This document shows, in pieces, positions 55,932 to 64,000 of a stretch of 64,000 nt of DNA. Position 1 is the first letter of the stretch. The number at the start of each line of letters is the position of its first letter. The stretch is from Zooshikella harenae (lineage in GTDB: Bacteria > Pseudomonadota > Gammaproteobacteria > Pseudomonadales > Zooshikellaceae), in contig NZ_JAGSOY010000022.1 in assembly GCF_018837975.1 (NCBI RefSeq), positions 1 to 64,000 on the forward strand, read 5' to 3'. The notes under the pieces were generated by a model. The model was not told where the DNA came from, did not search any database, and saw only the letters and a list, made by a program, of their open reading frames with translations. The translations under genes and the position numbers were made by a program.

Positions 55932-56699
55932 TCAAGTACAAGCACCCGCTTGGAGTAAGCCTTGAAAATGGGTTTTGGGGACAATTAACTTAAGTGTTGG
56001 CGGTTCTTCCTGTTGGCTGGGATGCATAGGTTGTAAATAAGGGGATGGGTGACAGTATTTATTGTCCACTTGTTGGAAGCGGCTGTTTTTGTTCCAGCGT
56101 AAGCAGTTACTATGGTTTTTAATAAATAACATGCCCTTTTGGTTCCAGGTTAGATCTTTAGGTTCCAGCTCAACTAAGGACAAATCCCAGGCAGGTGTTG
56201 TATATTCGGCAATGAGATTTAAATTCTCATCAAGGAGTTGTAGGCATTGCTCACAGCCAATGCTTAGCCGAATATCTTTTACTGTGAACTCTCCCGTTTT
56301 TGTTAATAAAATAGGATCGCCTTCAGTAGAATAACCTACTACAGCAACATGGTCTAAGTCTGAGCAGCCGAGGCCCTGAGTAAAAATAGCCTTCGTTATA
56401 TGATAGCGTTTGGTTTTTTTATCATTTGGAAGTGTGCCACGAACAGGGAATGAAACCAGTGTGTAACTGGGGGTTAGCATGGCTTCTCGTTCAATATAGT
56501 CATCCCAGTCAACAGAACTTAAGTTTAGAGACATGGTTACACACTCGGGAAGATGAGCGGGGCATTCTGCCAGTAAGACGAGAGGTTCAGTCTTACCTGC
56601 TGTTGCTTGAAAAGAAAGTGATAACCCTGCAAGAAGTCCTGTAATCCATGTAGTAAAGATGGTTAGTGGTTTAAGTGAGGGGGCTGGGTTATTTGTCAT
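55932..56699 (-). CDS. Putative exported protein of unknown function
   Basis: A 255-residue protein whose N-terminus has a hydrophobic segment (about 12-33, TIFTTWITGLLAGLSLSFQATA) that looks like a signal peptide. The mature part has eight or so cysteines, including CPAHLPEC and GCEQCL, suggesting disulphide bonds in the periplasm or outside. I do not recognise the family and see no catalytic motif. It lies between the GST and the fabB terminator as a single leftward gene. Cysteine-rich character is the only distinct feature. Confidence 0.6.
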   Translation of the reverse strand: MTNNPAPSLKPLTIFTTWITGLLAGLSLSFQATAGKTEPLVLLAECPAHLPECVTMSLNLSSVDWDDYIEREAMLTPSYTLVSFPVRGTLPNDKKTKRYHITKAIFTQGLGCSDLDHVAVVGYSTEGDPILLTKTGEFTVKDIRLSIGCEQCLQLLDENLNLIAEYTTPAWDLSLVELEPKDLTWNQKGMLFIKNHSNCLRWNKNSRFQQVDNKYCHPSPYLQPMHPSQQEEPPTLKLIVPKTHFQGLLQAGACT

Positions 56700-56926
56700 A
56701 CGAAACCTTTTGCATAAAAAAATAAACTTGCCGTATAAAGTGGTTGTTTAGCAAGTTATTTTTCCTACAGGGTGATCTATGTGGAAAAATAGATCGTATT
56801 ATGGGTATATGGTTCCGGTTTGTAGGGAAGAGAGCGATAACAGAAAAATTAAACAAATGTTTGTTTGGTGTGTGTTATACTGAATCTGCTTTTGTTTTCT
56901 TAGGAAAACATTTCAGAATGAGGCAT

Positions 56927-56965
56927 AAAAAAAGCGGTGTTGGGACAAGCAACACCGCTTTTTTT
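56927..56965. terminator. Bidirectional terminator at the end of fabB
   Basis: AAAAAAAGCGGTGTTG and CAACACCGCTTTTTTT form a perfect 16-bp stem with a 7-base loop. It terminates the leftward fabA-fabB transcript and, being symmetric, also rightward transcripts. Confidence 0.92.
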
Positions 56966-56993
56966 GTGGCACCTGGTTGTTCGGAACGTTCTT

Positions 56994-58205
56994 TTAGAAC
57001 TTACGGAACACTAAGGTTGCATTGGTACCGCCAAAGCCGAAACTATTGCTCATGACAGTGTTAAGCTCAACATTTTGCTGAGTGGTTGTCACTAGGGGCA
57101 TACCGATTACGGCTTCATCTGGCGTTGTCACATTAGCGGATGCACAAATGAATTTTGATTCCATCATTAGCAAGCAGTAAATTGCTTCATGGACGCCTGC
57201 AGCGCCAAGAGAATGGCCAGAGAGTGATTTGGTTGAACTGAATACAGGGATTGAGTCGCCAAACACTTGTTTCATGGCACCTAACTCAGCTACGTCTCCT
57301 ACTGGCGTGCTGGTGCCATGGACATTGATGTAGTCTATAGGTGAATCAACAGTGTTTAATGCCTGTTGCATACAGCGAACAGCACCTTCACCAGAAGGGG
57401 CAACCATGTCATAGCCGTCAGATGTGGCACCATAACCTATAACCTCAGCATAAATCTTTGCGCCACGTGCTTTAGCATGTTCTAACTCTTCAAGTACCAG
57501 CATGCCGCCACCACCTGCGATGATAAATCCATCACGAGTTGCATCATAGGGGCGAGATGCTGTTTCAGGGGTATCATTGTATTTGGTTGAGAGTGCTCCC
57601 ATAGCATCAAATAGTGCTGTTTGAGACCAGTGTTCCTCTTCACCACCACCTGCAAAAACGATGTCTTGTTTACCCAGCTGAATCTGCTCAACTGCGTTAC
57701 CTATACAGTGTGCACTAGTAGCACAAGCAGAAGTAATCGAGTAATTCACACCTTTAATTTTGAAAGGTGTTGCAAGACAGGCTGAAACCGTACTGCCCAT
57801 GGTCCGTGGAACACGGTAGGGGCCAACACGCTTGATGCCTTTTTCGCGAAGGATGTCAGCAGCTTCAACGATATTTTCTGAAGATGCACCACCAGATCCG
57901 GCAATAAGTCCAGTACGTGGGTTGGATACATCGGTTTCAGAAAGTCCTGCATCCTCAATGGCTTGTTTCATTGACAGAAAAGCATAAGCAGCAGCTTGTC
58001 CCATAAAACGCAATTGTTTACGGTCGATATGCTCACTTAACTCAATGTTGACTGTACCAGAGACCTGGCTGCGAAAGTTTTTGTCAGCATAGCTTGGGTT
58101 AAAGCGAATACCCGATTGGCCTGCTTGTAGGGAAGCCAGTACAGAGGCTTTGTCATTACCCAGACAGGAAGTGATCCCAATGCCTGTAACAACTACACGT
58201 TTCAT
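56994..58205 (-). CDS. fabB: FabB: beta-ketoacyl-ACP synthase I
   Basis: FabB extends unsaturated fatty acyl chains made by FabA. The 403-residue product has the thiolase-fold active site: Cys about 163 in [20 protein letters not shown], His in [11 protein letters not shown] and His in [12 protein letters not shown], with Lys in the same segment. The ATG ([11 protein letters not shown]) is used, with AAGG upstream; a TTG two codons earlier is an alternative. It ends [16 protein letters not shown] as expected. fabA lies 29 bp upstream of it, so the two form the fabAB operon. Confidence 0.97.
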   Translation of the reverse strand: MKRVVVTGIGITSCLGNDKASVLASLQAGQSGIRFNPSYADKNFRSQVSGTVNIELSEHIDRKQLRFMGQAAAYAFLSMKQAIEDAGLSETDVSNPRTGLIAGSGGASSENIVEAADILREKGIKRVGPYRVPRTMGSTVSACLATPFKIKGVNYSITSACATSAHCIGNAVEQIQLGKQDIVFAGGGEEEHWSQTALFDAMGALSTKYNDTPETASRPYDATRDGFIIAGGGGMLVLEELEHAKARGAKIYAEVIGYGATSDGYDMVAPSGEGAVRCMQQALNTVDSPIDYINVHGTSTPVGDVAELGAMKQVFGDSIPVFSSTKSLSGHSLGAAGVHEAIYCLLMMESKFICASANVTTPDEAVIGMPLVTTTQQNVELNTVMSNSFGFGGTNATLVFRKF

Positions 58206-58234
58206 TGACAATTAACCTTGTTTTCGTTGTGCAT

Positions 58235-58750
58235 TCAGAATGAGTCAGGCGTTGTAAATAAACCTACACGCAGATTATCTGCGGTATAGATATCTTTGCC
58301 ATCAACATTGACTATACCATTAGCAATACCCAGTACAAGTTTACGCGATATGACTCGCTTAATATGGATATGGTATGTGACTTTTTTATGAGTCGGTAAA
58401 ATTTGTCCAGCAAATTTAACTTCACCACTACCTAATGCGCGTCCACGGCCAGGAAGTCCTTTCCAACCAAGGTAAAAGCCAACCAGTTGCCACATGGCAT
58501 CGAGTCCAAGACAGCCAGGCATCACCGGGTCACCAGGGAAGTGACAGGCAAAAAACCATAGGTCAGGGTTAATATCCAGTTCAGCGATGATTTCGCCTTT
58601 TTTGAACTCACCTCCGGTTTCATTGATATCTGTGATACGGTCAACCATCAGCATATCAGGGATAGGTAACTGTGCGTTACCAGGACCAAACATCTCACCT
58701 CGACCACAGGCTAGGAGTTCTTCACGAGTAAATGCGTGTTTACGGGTCAT
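58235..58750 (-). CDS. fabA: FabA: 3-hydroxydecanoyl-ACP dehydratase/isomerase
   Basis: FabA makes trans-2-decenoyl-ACP and isomerises it to the cis-3 form, the branch point to unsaturated fatty acids. The 171-residue hot-dog-fold enzyme keeps the catalytic pair at the standard numbers, His70 in [15 protein letters not shown] and Asp84 in [12 protein letters not shown]. Length and numbering match E. coli FabA. Together with fabB it defines the anaerobic unsaturated fatty acid route. I saw no obvious FabR or FadR operator upstream but could not scan systematically. Confidence 0.97.
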   Translation of the reverse strand: MTRKHAFTREELLACGRGEMFGPGNAQLPIPDMLMVDRITDINETGGEFKKGEIIAELDINPDLWFFACHFPGDPVMPGCLGLDAMWQLVGFYLGWKGLPGRGRALGSGEVKFAGQILPTHKKVTYHIHIKRVISRKLVLGIANGIVNVDGKDIYTADNLRVGLFTTPDSF

Positions 58751-58961
58751 CAGTTATTCCTAGTCGAATCACATAACAAGATAGTGCATGTTGCAACGCA
58801 ACGCATGAGACCTTGCGAATTAGTTTTAGTTAATGTGCAAGGTGTGGGGTGACATGATTATGTTACGGATAGAACAAAAACACCGACTCATTGCACCAAG
58901 CCGGCAACTATATCATTAAACTAAGACACGATTAATGGCTGTTTGAATTTTTTAACAAAAT

Positions 58962-60854
58962 TCAAACATTTGATGGCTTGACGTTATGTGAACGATTGTT
59001 CTGCTGGTGGGAGGAAAACGCTTTCAGATAATGTGCCAGCTTGTCATGTAACTGGTTACGTGTAAATGGTTTATTCAGGAAATCATCCATACCACAGGCG
59101 ATGCATTGTTTTTTTACCTCTGAGGAGGTTTCGGTGATCAGCGCAATAATAGGCGTTTGTTGTTGGCTATTGGCTTGTTGCTGCTTTATTTGGCGACAGC
59201 ATTGAAAACCATCAATATCCGGAAGATAGAGATCCATTAGGATGAGCGCATAGTGTTGTGTTGTCGCTTTTTGGAATGCTTTTACACCATTTTCGGCTGT
59301 ATCAACCTGAAAACCCATCACACCTAGCATACCTGTAATAACGGTTTGATTAACAGGGTTATCTTCCACCAGTAACACTGTGGCTGTTTGGGGAGAGGAC
59401 ATAGATGTTTTGAGGACTGGAGAGACTTTTGTTTGAGTGCTACTGACTTGAATGGGAATACTAAAGCTAAATGTTGACCCTTGTTCTTCTACGCTTTTTA
59501 CTGTTAGCGCTCCGCCCATGAGACTAATCAGTGTTTTGGCAATGCTTAAGCCAAGGCCACTACCACTATACTTTCGTACTTTAAAGGTGTCTGCTTGTTG
59601 AAAAGGGTTGAATATATGATCTAGACGATCTTTGGCTATGCCTATTCCAGTATCAATAATATGGCAGGTAAGCAATGTAGGTTGTTTGTCTCGTTCTTTA
59701 ATTTGCGCTTTGAGGGTGATAGAACCCTGGTGGGTAAATTTTACTGCATTACTGATTAAGTTGATGATGACTTGCTTAAGTCTTGTAGCATCAGCAATCA
59801 CCTGTAATCCAGGTGGTATACTGGAAAACTGGGTAACCAGTTGTAGACCTTTGGTTGCAGCATGATGTTGGAATGTGCGAGCACAGCTTTTTAGCACTTC
59901 ATGCAGATTAAACACGCCTTCTTCAAGGGTGAGCTGTCCTCGCTCAATTCGGGAAAAGTCTAGAATATCATTTATCACTTTCAGTAAATGCTCCGTAGAG
60001 TTACTGGCAATCTTGATATATTCCCGTTGTTCATGGTTAAGTTCAGTGCAATCCAGCAGTTGTAGCATACCTAAAACACCATTCATTGGGGTGCGCAATT
60101 CATGTGTCATCATGGCTAGAAAATCACTCTTTGCTCGACTGGCCATTTTTGCTTGGTGATTGGTTTGTATAAGTTCATTGGTATAGTGTTGACGCTGCTG
60201 CTCAGCTTGCGTTAATGCTCTCCCTAAATGATTAACCGCAGCTACCAGGGGGCGGAGTACGCCCGCTTTTTGAGGGGGAAGCTGTATGGTGTTGAAAAGA
60301 TTGGATTCAAAGTGTTGAAGGGTTTGAGTGATGTGTTGAATGGGTTCAGTAATAGACTTGGCCAGATAATTAGCAATTAGAAAGGCGATCAGTAATGTAA
60401 TACTACCAGCGACAATAACGGTGACTAAATACGGCAATTGACCAGTATGCTCATAGTCTCTAGAAAGTCCAACAGTGATTTGGCCTTGATAAAATGGTGA
60501 TGCAGGTGAGTAGTTAAGATTAAGCTGATATTCAATCCGTTCATTATATCCCTCATAGTCATCTTCTATGAGTGATATAAGTGGGGAACCGTCGTGATAC
60601 TCTATACGGATATAACAAAGCACATCTTCATCAATCAGCGACTTAAGCTTTTGCTGGACCTGTGGCCATGGATTATGGTCAAGGGCTTGAGCAATGTGTA
60701 AGGCGTGTGATTGAAGGCGATGTGAAATGCTGATCTCCAACAGTTGCTGGTTAGAAATGATGGTGTAGCTAATGAGTAAAAAAAACATGACGATACACGG
60801 CAGCATACCGAGTAAAAGAGCTTGATGCTTTATCGTCCACCATCCTTGTCGCAT
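58962..60854 (-). CDS. Hybrid sensor histidine kinase, PA1611/BarA-like
   Basis: The 630-residue protein has a first membrane helix (about 12-32), a periplasmic segment of about 110 residues, a second helix (about 145-168), HAMP (about 168-220), HisKA with phospho-His in FLAMMTHELRTPMNGVLG, an HATPase domain with N box LKQVIINLISNAVKFTH, G1 DTGIGIAKDRL and G2 SGSGLGLSIAKTL, and a C-terminal receiver domain (about 490-610) with phospho-Asp in LILMDLYLPDIDG. There is no Hpt domain, so a separate phosphotransfer protein is needed, unlike BarA. In Pseudomonas the PA1611 kinase lies in the same place beside fabA and interacts with RetS; orthology is inferred from gene order. Confidence 0.88.
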   Translation of the reverse strand: MRQGWWTIKHQALLLGMLPCIVMFFLLISYTIISNQQLLEISISHRLQSHALHIAQALDHNPWPQVQQKLKSLIDEDVLCYIRIEYHDGSPLISLIEDDYEGYNERIEYQLNLNYSPASPFYQGQITVGLSRDYEHTGQLPYLVTVIVAGSITLLIAFLIANYLAKSITEPIQHITQTLQHFESNLFNTIQLPPQKAGVLRPLVAAVNHLGRALTQAEQQRQHYTNELIQTNHQAKMASRAKSDFLAMMTHELRTPMNGVLGMLQLLDCTELNHEQREYIKIASNSTEHLLKVINDILDFSRIERGQLTLEEGVFNLHEVLKSCARTFQHHAATKGLQLVTQFSSIPPGLQVIADATRLKQVIINLISNAVKFTHQGSITLKAQIKERDKQPTLLTCHIIDTGIGIAKDRLDHIFNPFQQADTFKVRKYSGSGLGLSIAKTLISLMGGALTVKSVEEQGSTFSFSIPIQVSSTQTKVSPVLKTSMSSPQTATVLLVEDNPVNQTVITGMLGVMGFQVDTAENGVKAFQKATTQHYALILMDLYLPDIDGFQCCRQIKQQQANSQQQTPIIALITETSSEVKKQCIACGMDDFLNKPFTRNQLHDKLAHYLKAFSSHQQNNRSHNVKPSNV

Positions 60855-61110
60855 GTAACCAAACCTTTGTGTGATGACTTACACAGCTGCAAAAGCGCTT
60901 TCTATCGACATCATACTCGTGCTTAAGGGTTAAGCAGCTCTCATAGGTGCTTATAAGTCATACTAGGTGAAGTTAAACAAAAGTGAGTAAAGCGAAACAA
61001 AATAAACACATAAGTGTGTATACCTGGGTAGACGAAATCTGTCGTCCCTCTATAGTATGGTATAAATAGTAATACATAAGCTTTGAATTCAATCAGTTGG
61101 AAAGTAAGGC

Positions 61111-62157
61111 ATGAGTGATAAGGGTATGGGCAGTAAGCAGTTGATTGCTGAGTATAAAGTCACTGTCGTGGGGGGAGGTAGCTTTGGTAGTGCTTTGGCT
61201 GATATTGTCGCCGCGAACAAATTTAGTGTTCGCCAATGGATGCGCAGTCAATCCCAGGCTGATGAAGTGAATCAGCACCATACGAATACCAGGTACTTAC
61301 CTGATTACCCATTACATCCTGCCATTGAAGCAACCACTGGTTTAGCATATGCCCTAGAAGGTTCTGACGTTATTCTGGTTGCAATTCCCAGTAAATCATT
61401 CCGCACAGTTGTGCGCCAAATGCGACCTTTTGTACAGCAACAGATGGTTGTTAGCACAACAAAAGGCATTGAAGCAGACTCCTTTAAATTAATGAGCCAA
61501 ATTCTTGAAGAGGAGCTACCAACAGCAACAGTAGGTGTTATCAGTGGACCTAATTTAGCCAAGGAGATTGTTGCTAAAGCATTGACTGCAACTGTTGTGG
61601 CCAGTGATAGTGACGTTTTAAGTCAAACGTTGCAGAAGTTATTACATACTGATTATTTTCGCGTTTATTCAAGTACGGATAGATATGGTGTTGAGTTAGG
61701 TGGTGCTTTAAAAAATATTTATGCCATTGTTTGTGGCATGGGTAATGCCTTAAATATGGGTGCAAATACACAAAGTATGCTGATGACACGCGCATTGGCA
61801 GAAATGAGCCGCTTTGCTGTTATGTTGGGGGCTAACCCACTCACCTTTTTAGGGTTGGCAGGGGTCGGTGACTTAATCGTGACTTGTACGTCACCATTAA
61901 GCCGAAATTTTCGCGTGGGCTATGCCGTGGGCAAAGGCAAGTCATTGGATGACGCTGAAGCTGAGCTGGGACAGGTCGCAGAGGGGGTGAATACCCTGCG
62001 TCTGGTTAAGACGAAAGCGGATGAGCTTGGGGTCTATATGCCTATTGTTCAGGGACTTTATGCCATCCTTGAAGAGCAAAAGCCTATTGCACGAGTCATT
62101 CGTCAGCTTATGCTGGGTGAACAAAAAGATGATGTTGAGTTTATTCTGCATTCTTAA
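61111..62157 (+). CDS. gpsA: GpsA: glycerol-3-phosphate dehydrogenase [NAD(P)+]
   Basis: GpsA reduces dihydroxyacetone phosphate to sn-glycerol 3-phosphate, the backbone for phospholipids. The 348-residue product shows the Rossmann motif [14 protein letters not shown], the [10 protein letters not shown] segment, STTKGIE, the catalytic Lys in [18 protein letters not shown], and [19 protein letters not shown]. The N-terminus is about 16 residues longer than average, so the start could lie at a later codon. It fits with the adjoining fatty acid genes as a membrane lipid cluster, with sixA 21 bp downstream. Confidence 0.96.
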   Translation: MSDKGMGSKQLIAEYKVTVVGGGSFGSALADIVAANKFSVRQWMRSQSQADEVNQHHTNTRYLPDYPLHPAIEATTGLAYALEGSDVILVAIPSKSFRTVVRQMRPFVQQQMVVSTTKGIEADSFKLMSQILEEELPTATVGVISGPNLAKEIVAKALTATVVASDSDVLSQTLQKLLHTDYFRVYSSTDRYGVELGGALKNIYAIVCGMGNALNMGANTQSMLMTRALAEMSRFAVMLGANPLTFLGLAGVGDLIVTCTSPLSRNFRVGYAVGKGKSLDDAEAELGQVAEGVNTLRLVKTKADELGVYMPIVQGLYAILEEQKPIARVIRQLMLGEQKDDVEFILHS

Positions 62158-62178
62158 TAGATCAATAAACGGGTTGAG

Positions 62179-62649
62179 ATGTTGGCTATGAAAGTAATGA
62201 TTATGCGTCATGGAGAAGCAGAGGCAATTGCCCTTTCGGATGGCGAGCGGCCATTGACTGCAGAAGGGATTAATGAAGTAACACAGGTCGCTGAGCTGGT
62301 TGCAGAAGAGTATAGCGTGTCAAAAGTATTGGCAAGTCCATTGCTTCGAGCACAACAGACGGCTTCATTGATGGCTGCGGGGTTAAACTTGGCTGGCGTT
62401 GAGACGTTAGATGAACTGGCACCAGACCATAAGCCTGAAAGTGTGTTTAAAGTGTTAGCTGATGTGGAAGCGGAAGTTTTATTGTTAGTCAGTCATATGC
62501 CTTTAGTGGATCAATTAGCGGGTTGGTTGCTTGATGGCACACGAAAGAGTCCGATAACTTTTCCTACAGCCACGGTGGCTGTGCTACATACAGAGCATTT
62601 AGCGCCTGGTGTTGCTGAGCTGGAGCGTGTTTTTTTAGCGCCAAGTTGA
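62179..62649 (+). CDS. sixA: SixA: phosphohistidine phosphatase
   Basis: SixA removes phosphate from histidine residues of phosphotransfer proteins (ArcB Hpt domain, NPr) in the cytoplasm. The 156-residue product carries the RHG signature MIMRHGEAEAI, the second Arg in SPLLRAQQTASLM and the His in LLVSHMPLVDQLAGWLLDG. The start may be the ATG at 62179 or the one three codons later (MKVMIMRHG), which fits the family better but has a weaker ribosome site. The gene follows gpsA closely. It lies near the hybrid kinase, but a functional link is only a guess. Confidence 0.92.
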   Translation: MLAMKVMIMRHGEAEAIALSDGERPLTAEGINEVTQVAELVAEEYSVSKVLASPLLRAQQTASLMAAGLNLAGVETLDELAPDHKPESVFKVLADVEAEVLLLVSHMPLVDQLAGWLLDGTRKSPITFPTATVAVLHTEHLAPGVAELERVFLAPS

Positions 62650-62933
62650 TTAGTAAGGGAGTATTTTTATATTTGTTTTGGAGAGAGGTGAAGATGGACT
62701 TGCTAGTTGATAAAAAGGGATGAGTAAATAGAGTCTTCTTTCATAATGGCTGATCGTGGTATTATCTTCTTGTAAAAGTATTTACACATAAAAGTAAAAA
62801 ATAAAAACACCCATATTTATGCAACAGTTTATGTGTATATGAGCCAGATTGAAATAACTGCTTGCTCATTGCTGTTTGGATAAAACAGGATTGTTTTACC
62901 ATTTTATCATTATTAGTATGTTATTTATTAAAC

Positions 62934-63746
62934 ATGTCATCAACTCAGATTCACTTTTCTCATGCAAATGGTTTTCCTGCCCCCAGTTATCAACAACTGT
63001 TTACATATTTAGGTAGCTTCGGGTATAGCGTAGGGTATTTAGCTCAACATGGTCATAACCCGCGTTTTCCCGTCAATGATAACTGGGAATATTTGGTTGC
63101 AGAGCTCATTCATACCGTTCGGCAGCAATATCAACAGCCCGTGGTGGCGGTTGGGCATTCACTGGGTGGTTTATTATCATTGTTAGCTGCCAGTCAGCAG
63201 CCTCAGCTGTTTCGTGCTGTTGTTATGCTTGACTCGCCATTACTCACACGTATGGATCAAACTGTTGTCAGGTTAGCAAAAAGACTAGGTTTTATTGACC
63301 GAATTACTCCGGCAGGCCGAACCCAGGGGCGTCGCACAAGTTGGCCTGATATAGACCAGGCCAAGGCCTATTTTGCAAGTAAATCATTATTTAAATACTT
63401 TGAACCTGCCTGTTTGCATGATTATTTGACCTATGGCTTACAGGAAAATAATCAAGGTGTATCGCTGCGTTATGATGTGGCAACGGAACTACAGATTTAC
63501 CGAACCATTCCTCATCAGCCACTCAGAGCAAAACTAACAGTGCCTACAGCATTACTCTTTGGACAACATAGTCGTGTTGTGGCTCACCGGCACCGTCGAA
63601 TGATTACTGGACGTTATCGTGCACTGGTCAGGGAAGTTCCAGGAGGGCATATGTTTCCCTTTGAGCATTCCAAGGAAACAGCCGAACAGATTCATCAAGT
63701 TATTACTCACTTATTGATGAGAGGGGAATATGCAGTCTCCGCCTGA
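62934..63746 (+). CDS. Alpha/beta hydrolase
   Basis: The start at MSSTQIHFSHANGFPA gives 270 residues; an in-frame extension upstream is not protein-like. The nucleophile elbow is VAVGHSLGGLLS, the oxyanion region is HANGFP, and the catalytic His is in VPGGHMFPFEH near the end. It resembles Pseudomonas hydrolases of the PA1621/1622 type. The substrate (ester or lipase-like) is unknown. A second hydrolase gene starts 17 bp before its stop, so the two are translationally coupled. Confidence 0.86.
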   Translation: MSSTQIHFSHANGFPAPSYQQLFTYLGSFGYSVGYLAQHGHNPRFPVNDNWEYLVAELIHTVRQQYQQPVVAVGHSLGGLLSLLAASQQPQLFRAVVMLDSPLLTRMDQTVVRLAKRLGFIDRITPAGRTQGRRTSWPDIDQAKAYFASKSLFKYFEPACLHDYLTYGLQENNQGVSLRYDVATELQIYRTIPHQPLRAKLTVPTALLFGQHSRVVAHRHRRMITGRYRALVREVPGGHMFPFEHSKETAEQIHQVITHLLMRGEYAVSA

Positions 63747-64000
63747 GTCGCTATCCATCAAGCTGCCTTCAGGCCTGACTTTAGCAGGCTTACGTTGGGG
63801 AGCATCTCACCGCCCCTTGGTATTGGCTCTCCATGGCTGGTTGGATAATGCTGCAACATTTAATGAACTAGCGCCTTTGTTATCTGACTTTCAAATACTT
63901 GCCATTGATTTTGCGGGGCATGGTTTGTCAGATCATCGACCTTATGGTGTGTCCTATCATATCTGGGACAATATAACGGATGTGGTAGGGTTAATGAATG
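63730..64000 (+). CDS. Alpha/beta hydrolase, 3'-truncated by the window end
   Basis: An ATG with GAGGGG four bases upstream opens a frame that runs to the window edge (90 codons seen). LVLALHGWLDNAATFNEL and ILAIDFAGHGLSDHRP are the oxyanion-hole and strand motifs of alpha/beta hydrolases. It overlaps the preceding hydrolase gene, and the family is probably related but not the same. The nucleophile lies outside the window. Confidence 0.85.
   Translation, partial: MQSPPESLSIKLPSGLTLAGLRWGASHRPLVLALHGWLDNAATFNELAPLLSDFQILAIDFAGHGLSDHRPYGVSYHIWDNITDVVGLMN

Noticed and set aside
56744-57055. 103-codon frame on the plus strand
   Set aside because: It runs through the fabB terminator hairpin and into the antisense of fabB.

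Overview
The window looks like a chromosomal segment of a marine-type gammaproteobacterium with moderately low GC. The order folD / tRNA-Arg-His-Leu / tig-clpP-clpX / lon / hupB / ppiD / fabI / yejFEBA / mltD / gloB / methyltransferase / rnhA / dnaQ / nhaB / fimL / nudC matches, from memory, a conserved Pseudomonas block (about PA1796-PA1823). The fabB-fabA-hybrid kinase-gpsA group matches a second one (about PA1609-PA1614). An Oceanospirillales/Hahellaceae/Zooshikella-like host would fit, but the taxon is inferred from gene order and composition only.

Region 1 (1 to about 10.5 kb) is an accessory zone with wide AT-rich gaps. It holds a truncated TerB-like protein, an EamA transporter, an orphan protein with a 2-oxoglutarate/Fe(II) oxygenase-like metal motif, a secreted protein next to a membrane-anchored protein resembling the helical part of large lipid-transfer proteins (vitellogenin N-terminal type), a PEP-CTERM protein without a visible signal peptide, a permuted papain-fold amidase, a secreted-protein gene broken by one in-frame stop, and an orphan periplasmic solute-binding protein. 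It also holds a MITE-like inverted-repeat element and several palindromes.

Region 2 (10.5-21.7 kb) is core: folD, three tRNA genes, and the protein quality-control cluster (trigger factor, ClpP, ClpX, Lon with a good sigma-32-type promoter, HU-beta, PpiD).

Region 3 (21.7-27.3 kb) is an apparent insertion between ppiD and fabI: an ExeM/NucH-type extracellular nuclease, a 1.27 kb gene-free AT-rich stretch, a DUF4870 protein and another orphan solute-binding protein.

Region 4 (27.7-50.9 kb) returns to core genes: fabI, a peptide ABC transporter with two tandem YejA-type binding proteins, mltD, gloB, a methyltransferase, rnhA, dnaQ, nhaB, the twitching-motility regulator fimL, nudC, an SCP2-domain protein, sohB, a YhdH-type reductase and yjbQ. 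The 0.9 kb gap between nhaB and fimL carries a strongly folded three-way-junction element and a second structured leader ending in a terminator.

Region 5 (51-64 kb) has a large DUF3857/transglutaminase membrane protein with a PH-like tail, a ProQ/FinO-domain RNA-binding protein with repeats in its leader, a GST, an unknown secreted protein, fabB-fabA (unsaturated fatty acid synthesis), a BarA/PA1611-type hybrid kinase, gpsA, sixA and two overlapping alpha/beta hydrolases, the second cut by the window end. No rRNA, CRISPR array, insertion sequence, integrase or prophage gene was recognised.
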